A stretch of DNA of 55,932 bases from an uncultured bacterium (GTDB taxonomy: Bacteria > Planctomycetota > Phycisphaerae > Phycisphaerales > SM1A02): NCBI GenBank assembly GCA_903911205.1, contig CAIWCL010000214.1, positions 1 to 55,932 of the forward strand, read 5' to 3'. The position numbers and the translations under genes are program-made. The notes beneath the pieces were generated by a model. It saw only the letters and a program-made list of their open reading frames with translations. It was not told the origin of the DNA and ran no database searches. This document shows positions 25,249 to 35,000 of the stretch, one piece after another; position 1 is the stretch's first letter; every line of letters starts with the position of its first letter.

Positions 25249-25869
25249 TCACCACACGAGGCGGCGCGGCGCGGTTGAGCCGACGAGCCGGATCGGGACA
25301 ACTTCGTCGCCCTCAAGCGTCAGGCTCGCGTTGTCGTCGGCCTCGACGGTCAGGTCGAAACTCGCACGGACCAGTTTCGTTCCGTTTTCGAATTCGAGCG
25401 TGAACGCGCCTGTTGGCGCGCCTGTCTCGTCGGTTGGACCGCGCACTCCTTCGAGGAGTAGTTGTTCTGCGCCCTGATCGACCTGCATCAAGAGCGCAGA
25501 CGCAGCGCGGTCGAGTCGAAGCTGAATCTCTCGGCCGTCATCATCGACGAAGAGCAGCTGATCGGTGAGAACGAAGCGGTCCCGCGCGTCTTCGGGTAAT
25601 GGCCCAAAGTCCACGCTGTTTCGTACAAGCGCCATCATCCGGTGCATGACCACCCGACCGACAACGTGCGTCGAGGCTTGCTCGGTGGTGGCCTGATAGG
25701 CGCGAAAGCTTGCGACCAATGCCGAAAGGACTGCAACGAGGAGCGCCGCTGAAATCGCAAGCGCGATGAGTAATTCGACAAGCGAGAAGCCCGCGCGACG
25801 CGGACGTCGCCGCGCGCAGACATGAGTCGGGCGCGTACAAGGGCATGTGAATGGAGTCGAATGCTTCAT
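25249..25869 (-). CDS. Prepilin-like protein, PilW/GspJ type
   Basis: A 206-residue protein with a class III signal: basic leader, then G27|F28SLVE with Glu32 at position +5, followed by a membrane helix. The rest is a beta-rich globular domain typical of minor pseudopilins that bind a tip complex. RASTHVVGRVVMHRMM after the helix is the usual amphipathic continuation. Its ATG overlaps the stop of the upstream 801-residue gene by four bases, so they are coupled. It is the last gene of the pilT operon. Confidence 0.82.
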   Translation of the reverse strand: MKHSTPFTCPCTRPTHVCARRRPRRAGFSLVELLIALAISAALLVAVLSALVASFRAYQATTEQASTHVVGRVVMHRMMALVRNSVDFGPLPEDARDRFVLTDQLLFVDDDGREIQLRLDRAASALLMQVDQGAEQLLLEGVRGPTDETGAPTGAFTLEFENGTKLVRASFDLTVEADDNASLTLEGDEVVPIRLVGSTAPRRLVW

Positions 25870-28271
25870 CCCGCGAGCCCTCCTTCGCGGTAGCTCTCCG
25901 CCACGGGTTCCGCTGAAACGGGCCAGGGGATTCCATCCGGGAGTTTCGCAGCTGGGTCGTAGCGAAGTCGAATTTCACCGAACCCGCTGAAGCCTGCATC
26001 GCCGGGGAGCGCGCCTTCACCGTCGCCATCGAGTGCGCCAAAGTAGCCGAGTGTCGTGTTGAAACTCTCGGGTTGTCCGTTGTAGGCGAGCGCGCCTTGG
26101 CCCGCGATCGGGCGATACGTCATGAGCAACGTGCCTGCGATATCCGCGGTCCCGCGGATATCCATGACGCCTGCAATGACCGTTCCTTTGAGTTTCACGC
26201 GCGGGGTCAGATCGGGATCAGCCGCGACTTCGTTCGCGAAATTGCCCACATCCACAGACCAGCCGGGCAACATGATCGAGCTCCGTTGGAGTCGATCGAG
26301 CTTGTCGCTGGTGAACGACTGAAGCACGTCACGCAGCTCGTCGCCGTCCGGTTGAAGATCGAGTTCCGAATCGTTTGGATCGGAATAGAAGCGTGTCGCG
26401 CCTGTGATTTGCACCTTGTTCCGCCAGTGCGTGAATTCCGCAGGGGTATCGCCCGCGATCGAACCGAGGAACGTGCAGTTGTGGAAGCGGATCGAATTCG
26501 AAATCGTTCGCGTATCGGTGACGGTCGTACCGCCAAGCGCCGACGTCATCGTCGGGAAGCGTGGCTGATAGACGGTGGTTCCACCGATCTCAACCGCCTT
26601 CAACGCCCCGGTGTAATTCCAATTCACATCAGTGCAACCAGTTTCGGTCTCGAGATAGACGGTTCCTTCGAAGCGGCAATTTTCGAACAATGCGTTGGTT
26701 CCTTTCGGAACGCGCACATCACGGAACGTCATATTGCGATAGATCGGCCGTCGATAGTGGTCGTACGCGGCGGGCGAACCGAACGGAACGGATTCGTATG
26801 GTGCAGTGCTCGCGGCAACCGTCGTTCCGCCCGCGCCGACGCCCGCGAGTGCTTGTGCGGCGAAATCGGATGTCACGTTTGTCGAGAACCACGCGGCGCT
26901 CTCGGCGAAGTCCGCAGTGGTGACGACGCGGAGTTCTTCGGTCGACACTTCAAAGCGTGCGGGGCCATCAGAGTTCCCTGGTCGAACAGGGCCTTGGGCG
27001 ATGTTGCGCCAGTCGTCTTGTGCCACGCTCTCCCATGCGGAGAGTCCGACACCGAACACGAGATTCCCCGCGACTTTCGCGTAGAAATCGAAGGTGTTGA
27101 GGACTCCATCGGAGTAGCCGAGTCGAACGTCGCGTGCATCGATACTGCCATCGCCGTTTCGATCGGGATGTGCAAGATCGATCAGTCGTGCGAGTTGATC
27201 GTCGATGCTCGTGAATTCTGCGGAATCAGAGATCCCCGCTGCGGCAGCGCGCGCCTCATCCCAAACGACCGCTCCGTCGCCATTCGCGTCGTACTCGGAG
27301 AGGAAGAGGTCGAAGTCATCGACGAACTGGTCGCCATCGAGATCGGTGAACCCAGTCTCTGCGAGAGCTGGACCCTCCACGGGGTGAGCGGGCCGGAGCC
27401 GTCCATCGCCGTCTACATCATGAGCGGCCACGCGCGCCGCAAAATCCGCGAGCTTGGTATTCAAGGCGTCGGAGAGGTAACGGAAGTCCGATCGCATGAC
27501 GAGCGGATCGCCGTTCGACTCCGTCAATTCACCTGGTTCGGTCCCGTATCGCGTGCCAAGCGGTCCCTCGACAAGCACGTTCTTTCCGATCATCACGCGA
27601 TTTGGAGAAATGACTGCGTATTCGATGCGCTTACTGATCTCGTACTCGATCGAGATCGTTCGTCGAATCTCGCCGTCGACGCCGAGGCTCGTCACGCGGA
27701 TTCGATTCGTACCGGCAATGGGTTCGTACATCAATTGAAACCAGAGCCGATCGACGCCAACTTCAAGTCGCATCGGAAGTGTGACCAACGCGCCGCTGTC
27801 ATAAATCTCCGGTAATCCCGTGTGTTCTGCCAGTGCGGCAAACGCAGACGCGTCTGCGAGATGCGCATCGCGCAAGGCCTCGACGAGGCCATCCGGCGAC
27901 GCAGACCCATCGAAACCTTGTGGCGGAAGGACCTCAACCTCGCCGTCGCTTCCGTTCCAGGATCCGTTCCAGAGGCGCGACGCAAAGCCTGCGTCGATGA
28001 CGCCTTTTTCAACGACAAAGCGCTTGGATTCCCGCGCGAGTCGACGTTGTGCAAACACGAGTCCGCTCTCGGCCGCGCTCTGGGCGCGCGAAACCTTGAG
28101 CGAACTATCCGCCGTGCGCATGTTTCCTTGTGCGACAACCGCCATTGCAGCAGCAAGCGAGCCGAAGATGACAAGGAACATCATGGCGAGCACGCTGGCG
28201 ACGCCACGTCGGTGCACGGAGCGATTTCGCTGCGCGGGATCCCGACGAGAAGTTGTCACGAGTCGCTGCAT
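25866..28271 (-). CDS. Very large PilX-like membrane protein with calcium-loop motifs
   Basis: An 801-residue protein. The N-terminus (RRGVASVLAMMFLVIFGSLAAAMAVV, then ARSAESGLVFAQ-like helix) resembles the PilX/GspK-type start used by proteins beside minor pseudopilins, but there is no clear prepilin cleavage site. A central block (about 280-400) has four EF-hand/dockerin-like loops: DVDGDGRL, DLDGDQFVDDFD, DANGDGAV and DRNGDGSID. The second half (NMTFRDVRV, FENCRFEGTVYLE, IRFHNCTFLG, LKGTVIAGVMDIRG) suggests parallel beta-helix turns. It probably sits at a pilus tip or on the surface and binds calcium. ATG 28271 is preferred over TTG 28298. It overlaps the downstream gene by ATGA. Confidence 0.75.
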   Translation of the reverse strand: MQRLVTTSRRDPAQRNRSVHRRGVASVLAMMFLVIFGSLAAAMAVVAQGNMRTADSSLKVSRAQSAAESGLVFAQRRLARESKRFVVEKGVIDAGFASRLWNGSWNGSDGEVEVLPPQGFDGSASPDGLVEALRDAHLADASAFAALAEHTGLPEIYDSGALVTLPMRLEVGVDRLWFQLMYEPIAGTNRIRVTSLGVDGEIRRTISIEYEISKRIEYAVISPNRVMIGKNVLVEGPLGTRYGTEPGELTESNGDPLVMRSDFRYLSDALNTKLADFAARVAAHDVDGDGRLRPAHPVEGPALAETGFTDLDGDQFVDDFDLFLSEYDANGDGAVVWDEARAAAAGISDSAEFTSIDDQLARLIDLAHPDRNGDGSIDARDVRLGYSDGVLNTFDFYAKVAGNLVFGVGLSAWESVAQDDWRNIAQGPVRPGNSDGPARFEVSTEELRVVTTADFAESAAWFSTNVTSDFAAQALAGVGAGGTTVAASTAPYESVPFGSPAAYDHYRRPIYRNMTFRDVRVPKGTNALFENCRFEGTVYLETETGCTDVNWNYTGALKAVEIGGTTVYQPRFPTMTSALGGTTVTDTRTISNSIRFHNCTFLGSIAGDTPAEFTHWRNKVQITGATRFYSDPNDSELDLQPDGDELRDVLQSFTSDKLDRLQRSSIMLPGWSVDVGNFANEVAADPDLTPRVKLKGTVIAGVMDIRGTADIAGTLLMTYRPIAGQGALAYNGQPESFNTTLGYFGALDGDGEGALPGDAGFSGFGEIRLRYDPAAKLPDGIPWPVSAEPVAESYREGGLAG

Positions 28272-28334
28272 GAGTGTTTCCAAACTCGCCTCGCACAATG
28301 TCTATTTGGTCCAGATGCCGTGTCGTCGTTGCAA

Positions 28335-28931
28335 TCAGCCGGGCGCGATCCAGGTCACGCGCGTGATCTCGCGCGGCGCATCATCGGTCGGTCCCTGATA
28401 CTCCACGATGACGCGAACACGAAGGAGATCGCTTGCGCCGTCTGCAACAGTGCGCGTCACTTCGAAGGGATCGATGTTCTCGACAAAGACCCGCTGCGAC
28501 CATCCCTCCATGTCGGTGAAGGCTTCGCCGAGCGCGTTCATCGGGCCGGTTCCAAGCGCGGCAGAGAACACGGTCCCTTGTCCATCTTCGCCATCGAAGT
28601 CATCAAGGTCGTCGAAGTCGAGTACATCAAGTTCTGTGCTTTCTGGACCCCAAAATGCTTGACCCGTCACGGGGTCATGGCGCGGCAAGTGGAGCGTCAA
28701 TTCGCGAATCTCGTTTCCAAGTCGCTGCGCGGTAGACGCGTGCGTTGACCACTCGTTCTGCCGAAAGAATGCCTGCTGCGCAGCCACGATCGCGACAACT
28801 CCGGTGCCGACGATCACGGTCGCAAGGGCGGTTTCGATGAGCGTGAAGCCGCGGCGAACGTGCGTCGACCGCATGCGCGTCGCGAGGACGCCTCGTTGGT
28901 CCTGACATGGTTGGCGGTGGATCACGTGCAT
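28335..28931 (-). CDS. Prepilin-like protein, PilV/GspI type
   Basis: A 198-residue protein with RRG|FTLIE (cleavage after G28, Glu33 at +5) followed by a membrane helix, so it should be processed by a prepilin peptidase. The globular part includes a short Asp-rich run DFDDLDDFDGEDG and ends in a beta-rich segment RVRVIVEYQG. It resembles minor pseudopilins of the PilV/GspI class. The start might be ATG 28874, which gives a more usual short leader (MRSTHVRRGFT). It lies ten bases after pilC and 63 bases before the large PilX-like gene. Confidence 0.82.
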   Translation of the reverse strand: MHVIHRQPCQDQRGVLATRMRSTHVRRGFTLIETALATVIVGTGVVAIVAAQQAFFRQNEWSTHASTAQRLGNEIRELTLHLPRHDPVTGQAFWGPESTELDVLDFDDLDDFDGEDGQGTVFSAALGTGPMNALGEAFTDMEGWSQRVFVENIDPFEVTRTVADGASDLLRVRVIVEYQGPTDDAPREITRVTWIAPG

Positions 28932-28941
28932 GCGTTTCCCC

Positions 28942-30174
28942 TCAGCCTGAAACCAAGTTCGACATCTTGAAGATCGGGAGAATGATCGCCATCGCGATAA
29001 ATCCGACGACCGATCCCATCAAGACGATCATGATCGGCTCGATCATGCTGGTGACTGCCTTGATCGCGTCTTTCAATGCCTTCGCATAGAAGACTGAAAT
29101 TTCGTCGAGAACCTCGCCGAGCTTTCCCGACTCTTCACCCGCCGCGATCATCTGAATGACCGAGCGTGGCAGAAGTGTGCTGCGCATCAATTGCGTTTGC
29201 ACCTTCTTGCCTTGTTTCACAGATCCATAGACCGAGCGCCAGAGTCGCTTGTAGTGGCGATTTCCTGAGATGTCACCCGTAATCGCGATGGTGTCGAGCA
29301 TCGGTACGCCCGCGTTCAGGAGTTCGCCCATGGTTTGGAGCGATCGACTGATATAGAGCGAGCGGAACATGCGTTTGACGATCGGTGCCGAGATCTTGAA
29401 GCGATCCCACCAGAAGCCGCCGAACTCCGTTTTGATGAATCCAATGAAGGCACCGATTCCAACAACGGCGGCAATGAGAAGCAGCCACCACCACTCGACC
29501 ATGAACGTCGAGAGTGCCATCAAGAATTTGGTGGGACCTGGGAGTGCATCTTCCTTGCCCTTGAAAACGCCAGCAAATCGCGGCAAAACGAAGGTCAAGA
29601 GGAAGACAGTCGTCGAGATTGCCATCAACGCGATGATGCCGGGATAAATCGAAGCGCCGACGACCATCTTGCGCGTTTCGATCTCCTGCGCGAGGTATGC
29701 CGCGATTCGATCGAGCATCTTTGCGAACGAACCGGACATTTCCGACGCTTTGACCATGTTCACGTAGAGCGGTCCGAAGAGTTTCGGGTGCTTGGCGATG
29801 GCCTCGGAGAATTGCTTGCCGCTTTCGACGTCCGCCTTAATCTGCATGAGGATGCGGCGGAACTTCTGATTCTGCACCTGTTCAGCGATGCCTTCGAGCG
29901 CGGCACGAATCGAAATGCCTGCGCGGATCATCACGGCGAGTTGCGTCGTGAAGTCGAGGATGTCCTTCTGCGAAGGACCGGACGAATAGTTGAATCGCTT
30001 GAATGCAGCGCGCAAATCTTCGCCCGCTGCCGCAACAGGAACGAGTTGCACCACGTGATCCCCGCGTGCGCGAATGGCCTGCGCGGCGGCAGCAACGCTG
30101 TCCGCGACGAGCGTTCCCGCAACGAGTTCGCCGCGCGCGTTTCGAGCTTGGAATCGGTAGTGCTGCGTGGACAT
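28942..30174 (-). CDS. pilC: Type IV pilus/type II secretion inner-membrane platform protein (PilC/GspF)
   Basis: A 410-residue polytopic protein with two T2SF domains. An N-terminal cytoplasmic part (YRFQARNARGELVAG) precedes the first T2SF repeat (LDFTTQLAVMIRAGISIRAALEGI), two hydrophobic segments near 170-250, the second repeat (ISRSLQTMGELLNAGVPMLDTI, GEESGKLGEVLDEIS) and a final membrane helix at the C-terminus. It forms the platform on which the ATPase acts to assemble or pull pilins. It lies three bases after pilT and ten bases before the PilV-like gene. A different gspF in this window (50074-51291) serves the type II operon. Confidence 0.94.
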   Translation of the reverse strand: MSTQHYRFQARNARGELVAGTLVADSVAAAAQAIRARGDHVVQLVPVAAAGEDLRAAFKRFNYSSGPSQKDILDFTTQLAVMIRAGISIRAALEGIAEQVQNQKFRRILMQIKADVESGKQFSEAIAKHPKLFGPLYVNMVKASEMSGSFAKMLDRIAAYLAQEIETRKMVVGASIYPGIIALMAISTTVFLLTFVLPRFAGVFKGKEDALPGPTKFLMALSTFMVEWWWLLLIAAVVGIGAFIGFIKTEFGGFWWDRFKISAPIVKRMFRSLYISRSLQTMGELLNAGVPMLDTIAITGDISGNRHYKRLWRSVYGSVKQGKKVQTQLMRSTLLPRSVIQMIAAGEESGKLGEVLDEISVFYAKALKDAIKAVTSMIEPIMIVLMGSVVGFIAMAIILPIFKMSNLVSG

Positions 30175-30177
30175 TGG

Positions 30178-31245
30178 TTAGGCCGCAAGCATGCGGTCGA
30201 GTTTGTCGGGATAGGCCGCTTGCGCGACGGCGTCGTCTCGAGAAATCATGCCGTTGAAGTACAGCTCCGCGATGGCGTTGTCGAGCGTCGTCATGCCGAT
30301 GGAACGACTGGTTTCGATGACGTTCGGAATCTCGTAGGTGCGCGCCTCGCGGATGATGTTTCGCACGGCGGGCGTGCAGAGCATCACTTCGATCGCTGGC
30401 ACCATGCCGGGCTTGTCAATGCGGCGGAAGAGAGTCTGTGAAACGACCGCTTGCAGCGTGTTGGCCAGCATGGCGCGAATCTGATTCTGCTGATTCGCGG
30501 GATACATGTCGACGATACGTTCGACCGTCTGAGACGCATTGACGGTGTGCAGCGTCGAGAGCACGAGGTGACCGGTTTCGGCGGCGGTAATCGCGAGTGC
30601 CGTCGTGTCGAGATCGCGCATTTCGCCGACGAGAATGATGTCAGGATCTTGGCGCAACGCATGCTTGAGGCCGCTCGCAAAAGTTGGCATGTCGGCACCA
30701 AGTTCGCGTTGCTCGATGAGACACTTCTGACTTGCGAAGGTGTATTCGACAGGGTCCTCGAGCGTAATGATGTGCTTTCGATAGCGCTCGTTCATCGCCT
30801 GAATCATGGCGGCGAGCGTGGTGGATTTACCTGAACCCGTATCACCAGTCACGAGCACGAGTCCGCGCGGGAGATACGTGAGTCGCGAGATGACTTCAGG
30901 CAAGTTCAGCGTCGCAAGCGGCGGGACTTTGGTGCGAATGGCGCGCATCGCCATGCCAACCATGCCGCGCTGCATGTGCGCGTTGACGCGATAGCGGCGA
31001 AACCCGGGGATTTCGTAGGAGAAGTCGAGGTCGAGATGTTGTTCGAAGTGTCGGCGTTGGATCTCGTTCGTCATGCCTGCGAGGATGCGCCACATGTCTT
31101 CGCTCGAGAGCGCAGGCATGTCGAGTGGCTGCATGACGGTTTGCGCACGGACCATGGGCGGATGTCCGGCCACAAGGTGGACGTCCGAGGCATCGTTGTC
31201 GTTGGCCTTCCGCAGAATTTCGTCGAGTGCGCTCAGTTCCGGCAC
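30178..31245 (-). CDS. pilT: Twitching motility / pilus retraction ATPase
   Basis: A 355-residue hexameric secretion ATPase. ASDVHLVAGHPPMVR starts the N-terminal PAS-like domain; Walker A GDTGSGKS (134-141), Asp box TLEDPVEY, Walker B DIILVGEMRD (202-211), His box TGHLVLSTLHT (224-234) and the PilT-type C-terminus (TPAVRNIIREARTYEIPNVIETS) are all intact. Absence of the GspE/PilB zinc-finger and N1 domain points to PilT. The start is GTG 31245 with a GGAGGGA ribosome-binding site. First gene of the operon; no PilB is adjacent. Confidence 0.95.
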   Translation of the reverse strand: MPELSALDEILRKANDNDASDVHLVAGHPPMVRAQTVMQPLDMPALSSEDMWRILAGMTNEIQRRHFEQHLDLDFSYEIPGFRRYRVNAHMQRGMVGMAMRAIRTKVPPLATLNLPEVISRLTYLPRGLVLVTGDTGSGKSTTLAAMIQAMNERYRKHIITLEDPVEYTFASQKCLIEQRELGADMPTFASGLKHALRQDPDIILVGEMRDLDTTALAITAAETGHLVLSTLHTVNASQTVERIVDMYPANQQNQIRAMLANTLQAVVSQTLFRRIDKPGMVPAIEVMLCTPAVRNIIREARTYEIPNVIETSRSIGMTTLDNAIAELYFNGMISRDDAVAQAAYPDKLDRMLAA

Positions 31246-31401
31246 GTGCGTTCCCTCCGGTGGGTGCGCGCCAGGGCTCCGCCCGGCCGACGCTCCGCAC
31301 AGAGTTCGATCGGCTCGAAGGGGGCGTGGGTTGAGCGTGGCTTCCGAGAAGCCGAGGTTTGAGGTGGAACTGCGAGGGGTGAGAACCTCGCCGCTTCATC
31401 A

Positions 31402-31433
31402 CCTCACGTTCCGGTGACCTCACGTGCCGGTGA
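31402..31433. repeat. Two tandem 16-bp units
   Basis: CCTCACGTTCCGGTGA is followed at once by CCTCACGTGCCGGTGA, in the gap between the LEA-like lipoprotein stop and pilT. Period again 16 bp. A GGCTTC/GAAGCC hairpin lies at 31339-31353 in the same gap. Confidence 0.7.
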
Positions 31434-31444
31434 CCGCAAGGCGT

Positions 31445-32014
31445 TTACTTCCCGGTCGTGGGTGTAGGGGTGGGTGTCGCGGCGGGTGTCGCGGCGGGTG
31501 TCGCGGTGGGTGTAGAGGCGGGCGCAGAGGTGGGTTCGCTGCGATCCGCGGTCGAGCGCATCACGCTCGAGCCCGCGCTTGAGAAGCTGTATTCATTCTT
31601 CAGAATGCCCGCTTCGTAGAGGATTCGGAACACCGAATCTGGGTCGCGGTACTTCCCGGTACCACGTGCGGTCCACGCGACTCCCTCCGCCAAACTCGAT
31701 GTGGGCAGGACCGCGGGCAACGTCGCCTCGACCGTTTGTCCCGGAGGAAGTGCACGCAGCGCGGCCCAACGGCCGCCATAACGCGAGCCGTCGGCGAGGG
31801 AGACGGTGTAGTCGTACTCCACAAGATCAATTTCGTCGCGGCCTGGATTGTGGAGTTCGAGTACGACCGCGACTTCGGTGAGGTCGCCGTTGGATTGGCC
31901 GAGGCGGAGCTCCGTCGCGCGACCTTCAGGTCGCACGACGTGACATCCAGCGAGCGCGACCGTGGCAGAGGCGAGGAGCGCGCAGACAACCTTCGAACGT
32001 TCCAAGTTGAACAT
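31445..32014 (-). CDS. LEA14-like lipoprotein
   Basis: A 189-residue protein with a signal peptide ending VALAGC (lipidation Cys24). The core (LHNPGRDEIDLVEYDYTVSL, GQTVEATLPAVLP) has the pattern of water-stress/LEA14-type beta-sandwich domains, which occur as outer-membrane lipoproteins of unknown role. The last 30 residues are Thr/Pro/Ala repeats (PTATPAATPAATP) encoded by a tandem array. TGCTACATT ends seven bases before the ATG (32027-32022). It is divergent from the 1433-residue propeller protein, 71 bases apart. Confidence 0.78.
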   Translation of the reverse strand: MFNLERSKVVCALLASATVALAGCHVVRPEGRATELRLGQSNGDLTEVAVVLELHNPGRDEIDLVEYDYTVSLADGSRYGGRWAALRALPPGQTVEATLPAVLPTSSLAEGVAWTARGTGKYRDPDSVFRILYEAGILKNEYSFSSAGSSVMRSTADRSEPTSAPASTPTATPAATPAATPTPTPTTGK

Positions 32015-32021
32015 GCGATGG

Positions 32022-32030
32022 AATGTAGCA
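32022..32030 (-). promoter_or_regulatory. TGC-TACATT extended -10 box of the LEA-like lipoprotein
   Basis: On the minus strand CGTGCTACATT is followed by CCATCGC and ATG 32014 (7-base spacer). The same nonamer precedes thyX and the lipoprotein starting at 20741. Confidence 0.55.
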
Positions 32031-32072
32031 CGAGTCCGGCCCCGAACGTGCCGTGTCGTGCGTCGCCGACGC

Positions 32073-32078
32073 TACGCT
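32073..32078 (+). promoter_or_regulatory. TACGCT -10-like box of the double-propeller gene
   Basis: ACGCTACGCT ends seven bases before ATG 32086, within the divergent region shared with the LEA-like lipoprotein. Confidence 0.4.
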
Positions 32079-32085
32079 TCGGCCC

Positions 32086-35000
32086 ATGCATCGGACGCGC
32101 CGCAGCATCGCGCCTCGCCTTCTTCTCGCGGTCTTCGCCGGGAGCGGGTTCTTCATGGCGTTCACGCCCGCAATCGCGCAGCAAGCGACACTTCCGGCGA
32201 TCGCGGATAGTCCAACGGCGCAGACGCTCTTCGACGATGCGGTCGCGCAGGCGAAGGAAAATCCCGCGGAATCGGCGCGTCTCTGTCGTCGATTGCTTGA
32301 TGAGTATGGCGATCGATTGCTCAAAGTGGCAGGCGAACAAGATCTGCTCTTTCGATCGGTCGCGGATGAAACCGAGCGGTTGCTTCTTTCAACCCCAACC
32401 GTGTTGGAGCGCTTCCGCGCGAATGAGTCGCGTGGCGCCGAGGCGATGCTCGCGGACGAGGGCCCGTCAACGACCGCAGCACGTCGACGCATGACGCGCG
32501 CCGGGCTCGTGGGAACTCTGCGCGTGGCGCAGTCGTTGCTGCTCGCAGACCGCGCCGACGAGGCGCTCGCAACGGTGCGCCGCATCGAGCGACATCCCGA
32601 TTTGCGAACAGCAGGCGCAGCGAAAGAAGCGGTCGGCGAAGCATGGATCACCGCCGTTGCCGCCGCACGACTCGGGCTCACGGTCGAGCGCGACGCAGCG
32701 ATTGCGCGACTTGAAGCGTTGGCCGCGGAAGAGCAGGGGGCGAACGCTTCAGGAGTTTCCCTTTCGGGCGCCGCAGCAGCACTGGCCTCCGCGAAGGCGA
32801 CGCTCACGAAGTCGTCGACGAGTCTTGCGAAAAGCCCGCTTGAGCAGGGGGCAACCGGAGAACTTCCGGGTGCGGATTGGCAACAGGTGTGGTCGGTCGA
32901 ACTTGATCGAACGCTGTTCCGTCGCCTTTTCGATCCGTCGGTCATTCGAACAAGTCCTCGACTTCTTGAGTCGGCGCGCGCCGATGCAACGTACATGACG
33001 GCGGTGCCCTACATCGTGGGGAACGTCGCCTACGTCAATGAGGGCTCGTATGTCCGCGCAATCGACATCGATTCACGCGATGAAATCTGGAGTCGTTCAC
33101 TTGGCTTCGGTGGCGTCGAACGCGACGCGACGGGAATCAGCGACTTCTCCGCGATTGCGGTGGATCGCGGCGCGCTCGTGACATTCGAAGGGCACGCAGC
33201 GTCGAACCGTCGCGCTGCGAGTTCGCGTGTGTGGTGTCTTGATCCAGCCAACGGCGCGGTTCGATGGAATGTCGACCTCGACAAGATTGCAGATCGCGAA
33301 GATCTGGCTGGTCTCTTTCCCGTGGGAACGCCACTGCTGCTCGCGGACATGGTTGTTGTTGCGGCGCGAAAGCCGACGCAACGACTCGAACAGGTCGACT
33401 GGCTCGTCGGTCTTTCACGCGACGACGGCAGCCTGCGTTGGGCAACAACCATCGCCGGTGCGCCGGGCGGTCGCGGGATTTTTGGGCGAAAGCAATCGGG
33501 AATTCGTGCAGACGGCGACGCGATTGCGGTCTCAACACCGCTCGGTGCGATCGCGCGCGTGCGAGCGTCGGACGGAGCAATCATCTGGTTGCGCCGGTCG
33601 CCCGTCCCCCTCACCGAGTCGCGTGCGGCGAGTACGCCGTGGGAGTACGCCGGTCCGATCGCGACGGGCGACCGGATCATCGCGCTCGCGCCGGACGAGG
33701 CCGCCGTCGTTGCGCTTGATCGCATGACGGGGCAGTTGCGTGAAGAGCGGCCAATCGGGCCAGGAACAACGTGGACGACGCCGCGGTATCTCGTACCTGC
33801 GACGCTCGCAGACGGTACGCCGCTTGTCCTTGCAGTTGGAAGCGATGTCGCAGCATTCGATGCCCGCGATCTTTCGAAGCGACTCTGGACGCTCTCTGAA
33901 TCGCTCGCCGCCGTGGGGAACGCTGGAGCTGTTTCGCCGCGCGCGGGATCGGGAAATCGACAAGGAATCCGCGGTCGTGTGTCCGTCGCGGGCGACCGTA
34001 TTCTCGTCCCGGGGCTTGAGGAGTATCTCGTCCTCGATGCGCGTGATGGGCGCGTCCTTTCGCGCATCGGCCAGCAAACTCCGGGGAATGCCGTGATGCT
34101 TGGCGACCGTATCGTGGTCGCGGGCGATGAGTCGTTCCGCGTGCTCATGCCGCCAAACCGTGCGGAAGACATTCTTCGTGCGCGGCTTGCAGCGAGCCCC
34201 GATGATCCGGGAGCGGCTGTAGCGCTGCTTGAACTCGCGAAGCGCACCGAGCGTTGGGATGTCGCGCTCGAATCTGCGCGCGCCGCGCAGGCAGCGATCG
34301 TGCGCGGTAAAGGTACACCTGCGCTTCGTGAGGAATTGATCGGGCATCTCATCGAACTCGCGCAGCGACACACGGAGACAGGCAATGCCTGCTTCGAAGT
34401 CGCGCTCGCGCTTGCCGATTCGATCGACCTTCGCGTGCGCGTCGAACTCGCGCGGGGCGATTTCCTCCGCACGTCAGGTCGCACCGCCGAGGCCGCAGAT
34501 GTCTGGCGCGTTCTCGCCTCGTCTGCGGACGCGCAGGCCACGCTCGTTGAACAGGATGGCGCGCTTCGGTCGGTACGACTTGATGCGCTCCGACGGCTTG
34601 CGTCGATCGCGTCGCGTGATACCGAACTTTCCGCCGACCTTGAGCGCCGGGCATCAGAGGCGCTGATGAAGGTGCGCGAAGGGGTTGTGACGCCAGAAAC
34701 GCTCGTCGCACTCGCGATCGCGCATCCACGGACCGAAACGGCGCTCAATGCGGCGTCGGAAGCTGCCGCCTCGGTCGCCGACCGCCGCGCGGCAACGATC
34801 TTGGCGGCGGTGCTTGACGACTGTCTGATTCCGCCCGCGCGGGCCGACCTTGCCGCGAAACTCGTGACCACCTTCCGCAACCGCCTCGCCAAGACAGCGC
34901 TTGCCGGCGAGATTCCGCTCCTCGAGCGACGGGCGGCGGAGCTCCTTGTTGCGAGCGGTGGCGCAGGGCCGTCCGCCGAGAGGCCGGGAGTGACGCTTCC

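Noticed and set aside
26073-27815. 580-codon plus-strand frame opposite the large PilX-like gene
   Set aside because: Composition (Arg, His, Glu, Ile-rich) is that of an antisense shadow; the minus strand carries calcium loops and coupled neighbours.
33030-34892. 620-codon open frame on the minus strand opposite the double-propeller gene
   Set aside because: Ser/Arg/Ala-rich shadow frame with no similarity; the plus-strand gene has a signal peptide and propeller repeats.
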